Source: Treponema sp.
Lineage (GTDB): Bacteria > Spirochaetota > Spirochaetia > Treponematales > Breznakiellaceae
Length of the DNA: 5,460 nucleotides
Direction of reading: 5' to 3'
Assembly (NCBI GenBank): GCA_009786625.1
Contig: WQRT01000046.1
Coordinates: forward strand, 10,061 to 15,520
Shown: positions 1-5,460 of the stretch, one piece after another
Position numbering within the stretch: the stretch's first letter is position 1
Layout: the number at the start of each line of letters is the position of its first letter
Position numbers and translations under genes: made by a program
The notes under the pieces: generated by a model
The model's input: the letters and a program-made list of their open reading frames with translations, nothing else
Database searches by the model: none
Told to the model about the DNA's origin: nothing

Positions 1-854
1 GGGATCCGCGAACTCGCCGAGTCACCCATGCGGATATACATCCTTGAATATCCCCTGTATGCCGGATCAACTTCGCTCTCTATTACATGATAATTTGTGA
101 TTAATAATCCTGAAGAATCTATGAAAAAAGCTGAGCCGATGCTTCGGTCGGGGAAACCCATGCCTCGCTCGATCCTGTACCCCCTGTCTACCCAAACCGT
201 AGCGACGCCCTTTAACATATCGGAAACAGAATCACGGCCGGACGCGTATTCCCGCGCGGCATCGCTTATACCGGCTGAAACATTCGCGCTTCCGGCTCTT
301 TGCGCAGCGGCGAAAAAGAAAGCCGCCGCGCTCCGCTGCCTTGCTTCCACAGCTTTTTCAAGAAAAAGACTTGCGCTTGCGGCATCCATCGGAGTCATTT
401 CGTGAGACCTTACAGCGGCAAGAAAAGCGCCCAGAACATTTTCATCCGCAAGCATTTTTTTCGCGCCTTCAAGAATAAAAGCGGCTTCCATTCCGGTATA
501 ATCAGTTGCGATCCCAATGCTCGCAAGGGATCTTCCAAGAGATACAGCATCATCCCAGCGCTCTTCGCTGACCGCCAGAGACTGCATTTCGCGTAACGCT
601 TCCGCCGCTTCTCTTTCATATTCAGCCAGCAGCGCCCAGTCTTCGTTCTCATCATTTTGCGTAACGGAGTAAACTTCCTTGTAAATAAATATCAGGTTAA
701 GCGCCCGTACAGGATTTTCACCAATCTCATTTCTGATATTTTCAAGCCGTATTTCGCTTGTAGTGCGTGTGAGCTGATCTGAAACGCTGTCCACGCTTGT
801 GCATCCTGAGAAGATTATCGTAAAAGCTAATATTGAAAATATTTTTTTTATCAT
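1..854 (-). CDS. Lipoprotein with helical N-terminal region and trypsin/HtrA-like serine protease domain (partial, 3' end outside window)
   Basis: The reading frame is open from an ATG at 854 down to base 1, giving 284 codons without a stop, so the C-terminus lies outside the window. Residues 1-18 form a lipoprotein signal: KK, a hydrophobic stretch, then FSGC with Cys18 as the predicted lipidated residue. Residues 19 to about 210 are Ala/Glu-rich and look all-helical, with TPR-like segments such as EERWDDAVSLGRSLA. From about 213 the sequence becomes a trypsin-like (S1C/HtrA type) fold: GVATVWVDRG, then GSAFFID (240-246) and ITNYHVI, where His256 is the expected catalytic histidine. The catalytic Asp and Ser would lie beyond the edge, so activity cannot be judged. 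The start is fixed by the ATGA overlap with the stop of the upstream gene; the ribosome site is weak (GCGGA), which fits translational coupling. It probably acts in the periplasm, tethered to a membrane, on misfolded or signalling substrates. The fold call is strong; the substrate is unknown. Whether a PDZ domain follows cannot be seen. Confidence 0.85.
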   Translation of the reverse strand, partial: MIKKIFSILAFTIIFSGCTSVDSVSDQLTRTTSEIRLENIRNEIGENPVRALNLIFIYKEVYSVTQNDENEDWALLAEYEREAAEALREMQSLAVSEERWDDAVSLGRSLASIGIATDYTGMEAAFILEGAKKMLADENVLGAFLAAVRSHEMTPMDAASASLFLEKAVEARQRSAAAFFFAAAQRAGSANVSAGISDAAREYASGRDSVSDMLKGVATVWVDRGYRIERGMGFPDRSIGSAFFIDSSGLLITNYHVIESEVDPAYRGYSRMYIRMGDSASSRI

Positions 855-2650
855 TGATTTCCGCTCTGCGAGTAATTCATTTGACCGCTTCCATCCATAT
901 CCCATGTATAAACAACGGAACCGTCTTCAAGATACAACTCCCCTGTCATAAAACGCCCGTCGCCCGACCAGTCGCTTTGCGATGATTTTCTTAAGCTATG
1001 ATAATCGAGGAACTGTAAATCGGACGACGGCAGACGGAACCGGCGTATTGTTTCCATTCTGCCGTCCTGATCCAAATCAATATATTGAATAACAGGATAG
1101 CCTCTTTCAAACTCTGTCAAAGAAACATTTTGTCCATTTAAAGTTTCAACGGAGCGCAGCGGAATTCCCCTTTCCATGTAAAACGTTTCTTCTGCCCCGG
1201 CAATTTCCACGCTTGCTCTTGTGATAGCCGAGCTGTTAGAAACAAGCGCGCGCCGCGTTAACCCCGTAAGCGAACTTGCGGGAGCGAGATACAAAAGACC
1301 CGCGAGGGCGCCGCTGCCGCCGATTTCAAGAAACTCGACAGGCGCGTATTGAAAATCCGCCGGACGGAATCTGTATGTCTCTCTTCTTCCCGAAATGACA
1401 AGAACTGTATTATCCACTGACGGATAACGTTCCCAGCTTACATGCGCGTAACCATTTAAACCCGATACCGGGACAACAGCATAAACAGGAACGCTTTCAA
1501 GAACGATACGCGTATCAAACGCGCAGCTTTGAATCATGTCAAACTCATACTCCTGAATAATCCCGTCCCTGTAACTAGCGCGGCTGTCGATATAACCGTC
1601 ACGGTCATCATCAGAATAAATTACGCCTGAAAATGAAAGAAGCGCACGTGTAAAATAATCGCGTCCTTCCTCGCTGCGGAGAAGGGCATAAACATCCGTT
1701 AAAATATTTTTATCTAATTGAAGTTCAGCGTTATCTGAATTTAAATCGAACAGTTCATCCACAGCATCCCTGTCGTCAATAAGCCCAAGGTTTAATGCAG
1801 CCGGAATGGAAGCCGCGGCAGGTTTAAATGATCCCGAAGAAAGCGATCCCGACCTGTAAGACGCTGTAAGCCGCCTTGCCGCCTCAATGTCGCGCATGAA
1901 AGGAGCCGCCATCCACGCAAGTTCCGGATCTCTTTCCAGAAGGAACGGAAGACGCCTTAAAACAAGTTCCAAAAGGTTGACATCGCTCTCCTGCAATCCT
2001 GAAATTTCCGGGTTTCTGTTACGCGCATATTCAAAAAATATTTTTAACGGGCGTGGATCGCGCGGATACCTGTCCATTGCGGATAACATCTGGCTTCTGA
2101 ACTGTGAAAGCGCGTTTACAGAATCGTATTCCGCACGGCCGCTGAAAGCCATTCCGCGTAAAGTCAAAAGCTGAAGCATCGCGGCATCCGCCGCCATTTG
2201 CTGAGTAAAAGGAAAACCGTCAGCTTCGCGCAGATGATTAAGGCAGCGAATAACGCCTGAGTAATCGCGCATGGCGGTAAGCTGCTCCGCTTTTAAAAGC
2301 AATGCCTGTCCTTCGTTGTAGTTTACCCACCGTCTTGTTTGAACCGCTCGATCAAGCGCCTGCACTACAGTTATCCTTGTTTCATTTTCATTCAGAAACG
2401 AAAGACGCGCCACAGCCAATAGATACGAAACATCGGACGAAACATCCGCGAAATCGGAAGCCCGCTGAAGAGCCGCGAGCGCTTCCCTGTTGCGCCCTTC
2501 GTTTATCGCCGTTCTCGCCCAGTTCACATAACGCTGCGCAGCAGCCGCGTCTCCTTGCAGAAGATCGCTGAAAACAGGCTGCCCGTACGTGGAAAAACAC
2601 GTGTACATGAATAATAAAACCAACAGCGGACAAGCTGATAATTTATTCAT
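851..2650 (-). CDS. Exported TPR-like protein with C-terminal DxDxDG acidic loops, function unknown
   Basis: This 599-residue protein starts with a signal peptide (about 1-23: NK, then a hydrophobic run, ending STYG before QP), so it is probably periplasmic or outer-membrane associated. Cys18 is preceded by MYT, a poor lipobox, so I favour ordinary signal cleavage. Residues about 33-265 are helical with TPR-like pairs, for example RTAINEGRNREALAALQRAS at 46-65, suggesting a protein-binding scaffold. The C-terminal part (about 335-599) is more beta-like and carries acidic loops of calcium-binding type: DDDRDGYID (347-355), DLDQDGRME (525-533), DWSGDG (560-565) and DMDGSGQMN (584-592). I do not recognise a named family. 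The start ATG overlaps the ftsH stop (ATGA, 2647-2650) and has AGAGG four bases upstream. Its own stop overlaps the start of the serine protease gene in the same way. The context suggests a partner in envelope proteolysis, possibly presenting substrates to one of its neighbours; that role is inferred. No enzyme motif was seen. Confidence 0.85.
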   Translation of the reverse strand: MNKLSACPLLVLLFMYTCFSTYGQPVFSDLLQGDAAAAQRYVNWARTAINEGRNREALAALQRASDFADVSSDVSYLLAVARLSFLNENETRITVVQALDRAVQTRRWVNYNEGQALLLKAEQLTAMRDYSGVIRCLNHLREADGFPFTQQMAADAAMLQLLTLRGMAFSGRAEYDSVNALSQFRSQMLSAMDRYPRDPRPLKIFFEYARNRNPEISGLQESDVNLLELVLRRLPFLLERDPELAWMAAPFMRDIEAARRLTASYRSGSLSSGSFKPAAASIPAALNLGLIDDRDAVDELFDLNSDNAELQLDKNILTDVYALLRSEEGRDYFTRALLSFSGVIYSDDDRDGYIDSRASYRDGIIQEYEFDMIQSCAFDTRIVLESVPVYAVVPVSGLNGYAHVSWERYPSVDNTVLVISGRRETYRFRPADFQYAPVEFLEIGGSGALAGLLYLAPASSLTGLTRRALVSNSSAITRASVEIAGAEETFYMERGIPLRSVETLNGQNVSLTEFERGYPVIQYIDLDQDGRMETIRRFRLPSSDLQFLDYHSLRKSSQSDWSGDGRFMTGELYLEDGSVVYTWDMDGSGQMNYSQSGNQ

Positions 2651-4551
2651 TTAACCTCTTCCGCGTTTGTTTTAGATTTTAAAGACATAACATCTTCTTT
2701 CGCTGGAAGCCCTAAAATCCGGCGCACTTCTTCGTCTATGAGCGTCTCGCGGGAAAGAAGAGCATCCGCGAGTTTTTCTATATCGGCTTTCTTGCTTGTG
2801 ATAATTTCTTTCGCGTTATTTAAAGCGCGGTCTAGAATATCTTTAATGGCTTTATCAATCCGCTGAGCGGTGTCCTCGGAATAATCCTTGTGACGCGCAA
2901 TTTCCTTTCCAAGAAAAATCGGCTCGTCTTCCTGACCGTAAGCGACAGGTCCGAGATCGTCCGCCATACCCCATTCGCATACCATGTTACGCGCCATTTC
3001 GGTCGCCTGTTGAATGTCGTTTTTGGTTCCTGTGGTAGTCTCGTCATAAAAAAGTTTTTCCGCAAGCCAGCCGCCGTAACATATCGCGATCCTGTCTTCC
3101 AGCCATCCTTTTGAGCGGCTGTAACTGTCTTCCTCCGGCAGAGAGAGCGCCATAGCAAGCGCGCGCCCGCGCGGGATAATCGTAACCTTATGCAGCGGGT
3201 CTGAGTTCTTGAGGTAATAATGCAAAATCGCGTGACCCGCCTCGTGAAGCGCCGTCATGCGCCGCTCCTTGTCGGAGACGACAAGAGTTTTACGCGCGAC
3301 ACCCATCAACACCTTGTCTCTTGCTTCTTCAAAATCGGACATCTGCACATTTGCCTTGTCCTTACGCGCCGCGAATAAAGCCGCTTCGTTCACAAGATTG
3401 GCGATATCGGCGCCGCTCATTCCGGGAGTCGCTCTAGCGATATGAACAAGATCGATTTCCTTATCAAGCGGAATTTTTGCCGAGTGAATTTGAAGGATTG
3501 CCTCGCGTTCTTTTATATCAGGCATCGCGACCACTACCTGCCTGTCAAAACGGCCGGGACGGAGAAGCGCGGGATCGAGAACATCAGGACGGTTTGTCGC
3601 GGCAAGAATGATAACGCCGTCTTTGGAATCAAAGCCGTCCATTTCAACTAACAACTGGTTCAATGTCTGCTCGCGCTCGTCATGGCCGCCGCCGTAACCG
3701 GCTCCGCGCGTGCGCCCGACAGCGTCAAGCTCGTCTATGAAAATAATACAGGGAGCGTGTTTCCTCCCCTGTTCAAAAAGATCCCTTACGCGGCTCGCTC
3801 CAACCCCGACAAACATCTCAACAAAATCGGAACCGGACATATGAAAAAACGCGACACCCGCCTCGCCCGCTACAGATCTCGCCATCAATGTTTTTCCTGT
3901 ACCCGGCATACCGACAAGCAATACACCCTTTGGAATACGCGCTCCCATCTTTGTGAACTTCTGCGGATTTTTCAAAAACTCCACGACTTCTTCAAGCTCG
4001 TACTTCGCGTCTTTCTGCCCGGCGACATCGGCGAAGCTGACTTTTTTTCCTTCATCTTGATAACGTTTGGCGCGGCTTTTTCCAAATTGGAAATTTCTCA
4101 TCCCCATACCCTGCATATTCCTGAAAATAAAGATGATGATGAAAAAACCAAAAATCCACGGGAACAGATCCGATAAAAGCTGCATCGGGCTGATTCTTGC
4201 CGGAGCTCCTGTAATATTTATATTCCTGCCGCCAAGGGTGGATAAAAGATTCGGATCATCATAAGGGATAAGCGTTCTTACCTGTGTGGAGCCGTTTACA
4301 GCCGCTCCTTTTAAAAAAACATCGATTATGCCGTTTGTGTGTATCACAACGGAGTCAACCTGATTCTGTTCTACAAAACGCGAAAACTCGGAATACGGAA
4401 CCTCCCTTATCTGGGCTGTTTCTCCTCCGTTTAAATAAATAAAGAAAAAAATACCAGCCATCGCCAAAAAGAAAATTAACGCGAAAGCGCTGGGCCCTTT
4501 TGACTGCATCGGCGGGCGATCAGGAAATTTGTCATTTTGATTGTTAAACAT
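2647..4551 (-). CDS. ftsH: ATP-dependent zinc metalloprotease FtsH
   Basis: FtsH is a hexameric, inner-membrane AAA+ protease that unfolds and degrades damaged membrane proteins and selected cytosolic regulators. The 634-residue length is normal. In order (numbered from the ATG): membrane segment about 21-41, small periplasmic domain, second membrane segment about 128-145, AAA+ domain with Walker A GMPGTGKT (214-221), pore motif MFVGVG (246-251), Walker B IIFIDE (269-274) and second region of homology [19 protein letters not shown] (320-338) with its arginine fingers. The protease domain has the zinc motif HEAGH (436-440) and the third ligand Asp in TGTKND (Asp512). All catalytic residues are present. 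A TTG one codon earlier is in frame, but GGGAG sits five bases before the ATG at 4551 and only two before the TTG, so the ATG is preferred. A sigma70-type promoter lies about 80-110 bases upstream. The gene heads a coupled three-gene unit. The Walker A second residue is Met where Pro is usual. Confidence 0.98.
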   Translation of the reverse strand: MFNNQNDKFPDRPPMQSKGPSAFALIFFLAMAGIFFFIYLNGGETAQIREVPYSEFSRFVEQNQVDSVVIHTNGIIDVFLKGAAVNGSTQVRTLIPYDDPNLLSTLGGRNINITGAPARISPMQLLSDLFPWIFGFFIIIFIFRNMQGMGMRNFQFGKSRAKRYQDEGKKVSFADVAGQKDAKYELEEVVEFLKNPQKFTKMGARIPKGVLLVGMPGTGKTLMARSVAGEAGVAFFHMSGSDFVEMFVGVGASRVRDLFEQGRKHAPCIIFIDELDAVGRTRGAGYGGGHDEREQTLNQLLVEMDGFDSKDGVIILAATNRPDVLDPALLRPGRFDRQVVVAMPDIKEREAILQIHSAKIPLDKEIDLVHIARATPGMSGADIANLVNEAALFAARKDKANVQMSDFEEARDKVLMGVARKTLVVSDKERRMTALHEAGHAILHYYLKNSDPLHKVTIIPRGRALAMALSLPEEDSYSRSKGWLEDRIAICYGGWLAEKLFYDETTTGTKNDIQQATEMARNMVCEWGMADDLGPVAYGQEDEPIFLGKEIARHKDYSEDTAQRIDKAIKDILDRALNNAKEIITSKKADIEKLADALLSRETLIDEEVRRILGLPAKEDVMSLKSKTNAEEVK

Positions 4552-4556
4552 CAATA

Positions 4557-4561
4557 CTCCC
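4557..4561 (-). promoter_or_regulatory. Ribosome binding site of ftsH (GGGAG)
   Basis: GGGAG on the minus strand is followed by TATTG and then ATG. Its five-base spacing to the ATG at 4551 is good, while the alternative TTG start at 4554 would be only two bases away. This site therefore decides the ftsH start. Confidence 0.7.
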
Positions 4562-4635
4562 GTCCATTTATTAAATATTGTTTAACCTGTGATTGCTTAA
4601 ACTACAACAGCGCGGACTGCGCCTTTATATTGGGA

Positions 4636-4664
4636 ATTTTACGTAATTTTGATTGTTTGATCAA
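4636..4664 (-). promoter_or_regulatory. Sigma70-type promoter of ftsH
   Basis: On the minus strand a -35 TTGATC (4659-4664) and a -10 TAAAAT (4636-4641) are separated by exactly 17 bases, with an A/T-rich spacer. Transcription would start near 4629, leaving a leader of about 75-80 bases before the ftsH ATG. The -35 begins about 15 bases after the stop codon of the SH3 gene. I found no CIRCE inverted repeat and no correctly spaced sigma32-type elements, so heat-shock control is not evident here. No clear terminator separates the SH3 gene from this promoter, so some read-through into ftsH is possible. Confidence 0.65.
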
Positions 4665-4679
4665 GGCACTGGAGTATCT

Positions 4680-4988
4680 TTAATATGTGATTAAACTCTG
4701 GTGAACATAACCGATACTGCCGTTATAATCCACTTTAAACCATTCACTGTTGGCAGGCCTTTCCATTATGTTAAGCACAGTACCCCCTGACAGCACTGTA
4801 ATGACAGCATGCCGGGTAGAAGGACCTTCCCGCATGTTCGTACCATTCGCTTTCACGACCGCGTTTTGCACCAGATTGACCTGCATCGCGGAATCAGAGG
4901 ATTTTTTAGGCTCATCCATCTTGCCGAAACAGGAAGAACCAAGAACCAGAATTAAAAACGACAGAATAAATAATGCTTTTTTCATCAT
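4680..4988 (-). CDS. Small SH3-domain (SH3_3) lipoprotein
   Basis: This 102-residue protein has a lipoprotein-like signal (MMKK, hydrophobic core, LGSSC with Cys20). Leu is at -4 and Gly at -3, a loose lipobox of the kind tolerated in spirochaetes, so lipidation is likely but not certain. After a polar linker (21-42) comes one bacterial SH3 domain, about 43-102, with the hallmark NMREGPST (51-58), a Gly-rich turn LSGGTVL, EWFKV (82-86) and the closing GYVHQSLI (93-100). Bacterial SH3 domains of this type commonly bind peptidoglycan or cell-wall peptides, so a periplasmic, membrane-anchored cell-envelope role is plausible; no enzyme domain is attached. Two ATG codons are adjacent; the first, at 4988, is preferred because AAGAGGAA lies at good spacing before it. 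It has its own strong promoter and is separated from ftsH by about 130 bases with another promoter, so it is probably a separate transcription unit. Confidence 0.88.
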   Translation of the reverse strand: MMKKALFILSFLILVLGSSCFGKMDEPKKSSDSAMQVNLVQNAVVKANGTNMREGPSTRHAVITVLSGGTVLNIMERPANSEWFKVDYNGSIGYVHQSLITY

Positions 4989-4994
4989 ATACTA

Positions 4995-5046
4995 TTCCTC
5001 TTAATTTAAGCCTTTTCGCCGTGGCGAGGTTAAAACTGCCTCTTAA
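4995..5046 (-). promoter_or_regulatory. 5' leader of the SH3 lipoprotein gene, with ribosome site and small inverted repeats
   Basis: The true ribosome site is AAGAGGAA (4995-5002). The octamer TTAAGAGG occurs twice on the minus strand, at 4997-5004 (overlapping this site) and at 5039-5046 near the predicted transcript start. Between them are a short imperfect hairpin (5016-5027, TCGC/GCGA arms) and the 11-bp palindrome CTTAAATTAAG (5000-5010) abutting the ribosome site. These could form an operator or a weak leader structure, or may be chance in A/T-rich DNA. No U-tract follows the hairpin, so it is not a convincing terminator. Confidence 0.3.
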
Positions 5047-5058
5047 CAGCCGGATGTC

Positions 5059-5088
5059 ATTATATTACTATTTCAAATAATGCGTCAA
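5059..5088 (-). promoter_or_regulatory. Sigma70-type promoter of the SH3 lipoprotein gene
   Basis: On the minus strand a -35 TTGACG (5083-5088) and a perfect -10 TATAAT (5059-5064) are separated by 18 bases. Transcription would start near 5052, giving a leader of about 65 bases. The -35 begins two bases after the stop codon of the upstream gene, so this promoter occupies the whole available gap and makes the SH3 gene independent of that gene. Confidence 0.75.
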
Positions 5089-5090
5089 TA

Positions 5091-5460
5091 TTAAATCAAC
5101 ACCGAATACCCGCGTTCAAAAAATTCCTTCTCTTTGCGTGACAGAACAACCAATCCATTCTTCCTGCGTATTTTCACATCTCCAAGGTCAGCGGCAGCCG
5201 GCTCTCCGGCGCAAAAACGCCTGACAACAGCGCGTCTTAAAGTACCTTTACACCTAACGCCTTTTAATAATCCATCGGCAGCAAGAAAAACTGCCTCCTC
5301 GCGAATAATCAAAGGCTGCAAGAAAAAATTCTCAGCATCAGTAGAAATTTCCCCGATCCCCGATCCCTGATCCCCAGTCCCCAATCCACAGTCCCCAGTA
5401 ATTTTCCAAACAACACGTTTGCCGGCTTCATTGCAAATAAAATCGGAAACGAGAGATTGA
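5091..5460 (-). CDS. C-terminal part of a gene entering from the right edge, tentatively tRNA(Ile)-lysidine synthase TilS
   Basis: The frame is open from the right edge to a TAA at 5091-5093, giving 122 residues of a C-terminus; a TTG at 5384 could be read as a start, but the frame is open upstream of it. The sequence runs from a hydrophobic/polar stretch (FICNEAGKRVVWKIT) through a Gly-rich segment encoded by the heptamer repeat (residues 21-37), then FFLQPLIIREE, a basic segment GTLRRAVVRRF, and KIRRKNGLVVLSRKEKEF near the end. The PLIIR followed by a basic stretch and a KNGLVVL strand recalls the C-terminal domain of TilS, which modifies the CAU anticodon of tRNA-Ile with lysine. tilS lies just upstream of ftsH in many bacteria and, as I recall, in Treponema. 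The signature PP-loop would be outside the window, so this assignment is tentative; an unrelated protein is possible. No terminator is visible after the stop. Confidence 0.5.
   Translation of the reverse strand, partial: QSLVSDFICNEAGKRVVWKITGDCGLGTGDQGSGIGEISTDAENFFLQPLIIREEAVFLAADGLLKGVRCKGTLRRAVVRRFCAGEPAAADLGDVKIRRKNGLVVLSRKEKEFFERGYSVLI
5351..5399. repeat. Heptanucleotide tandem repeat, seven units, C-rich on + and G-rich on coding strand
   Basis: Seven consecutive 7-bp units occupy exactly 49 bases on the plus strand: CCCCGAT, CCCCGAT, CCCTGAT, CCCCAGT, CCCCAAT, CCACAGT, CCCCAGT. The consensus is CCCC(A/G)(A/G)T. On the minus (coding) strand this gives G-runs separated by three- or four-base loops, a canonical G-quadruplex motif in both the DNA coding strand and the mRNA. 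The repeat lies inside the partial right-edge gene and encodes a Gly-rich stretch. From memory, the consensus resembles the short tandemly repeated (STRR) heptamers described in cyanobacteria; that resemblance does not show common origin. Confidence 0.93.

Noticed and set aside
97..596. Open frames on the plus strand opposite the left-edge protease gene
   Set aside because: The minus-strand frame encodes a coherent lipoprotein signal and protease motifs; the plus frames are rich in low-complexity Ser/Arg/Lys sequence and show no motif.
2613..2650. Lipoprotein signal for the TPR-like protein at Cys18
   Set aside because: The residues before the Cys are M-Y-T, with bulky Tyr at -2, which fits signal peptidase II poorly; ordinary cleavage near STYG is more likely.
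3682..4176. 164-codon plus-strand open frame inside ftsH
   Set aside because: It lies opposite the most conserved part of the FtsH AAA+ domain, has no recognisable domain and no convincing ribosome site, so it is a shadow of the real gene.
4552..4679. Heat-shock control of ftsH by CIRCE or a sigma32-type promoter
   Set aside because: No TTAGCACTC/GAGTGCTAA pair is present. A CTTGAT-like element exists but the nearest CCC-rich candidate is about 25 bases away, too far for sigma32; the sigma70 pair fits better.
5016..5027. Hairpin as a rho-independent terminator after the right-edge gene
   Set aside because: The stem is only four to five pairs, no T-run follows on the coding strand, and it lies downstream of the SH3 promoter, within its leader.
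5134..5370. Plus-strand open frame opposite the right-edge gene
   Set aside because: It is antisense to a longer minus-strand frame with protein-like composition and ends in the heptamer repeat; nothing supports translation.
5351..5399. CRISPR array
   Set aside because: Units are only 7 bp and directly abutting, with no spacers; this is a tandem microsatellite-like repeat.

Overview
The window looks like chromosomal DNA of a spirochaete, most likely Treponema or a close relative. This rests on the sequence character of FtsH, the two short lipoprotein signals with loosely conserved lipoboxes, and a gene arrangement that resembles tilS–ftsH order. It is an inference, not a database match. All five genes are on the minus strand, so the operon reads from right to left. 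The window is almost fully coding: the only non-coding stretches are two short gaps (about 100 and 130 bases), and both carry good housekeeping-type promoters. I see no RNA gene, CRISPR array, insertion sequence or attachment site.

Reading in the direction of transcription: (1) at the right edge is the C-terminal 122 codons of a gene entering from outside the window. It is tentatively tilS (tRNA-Ile lysidine synthase), and it contains a 49-bp G-rich tandem repeat of seven 7-bp units. (2) A 102-residue predicted lipoprotein with one bacterial SH3 domain follows, with its own promoter (TTGACG, 18 bp, TATAAT). (3) ftsH comes next, encoding the membrane-anchored AAA+ zinc protease, with its own promoter (TTGATC, 17 bp, TAAAAT). 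(4) After it is a 599-residue exported protein with TPR-like helices at the N-terminus and four DxDxDG-type acidic loops in the C-terminal half. (5) Last is a lipoprotein with a helical N-terminal region joined to a trypsin/HtrA-like serine protease domain, cut by the left edge just after the catalytic histidine.

Genes 3, 4 and 5 are joined by two identical ATGA stop/start overlaps and almost certainly form one translationally coupled unit. The combination of a membrane AAA+ protease, an exported helical-repeat protein and a membrane-tethered periplasmic serine protease suggests envelope protein quality control on both faces of the inner membrane. That shared role is inferred from gene order and domains. 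The most unusual local element is the heptanucleotide repeat inside the right-edge gene: it is frame-shifting by length, open in the frame used, and a canonical G-quadruplex candidate on the coding strand.
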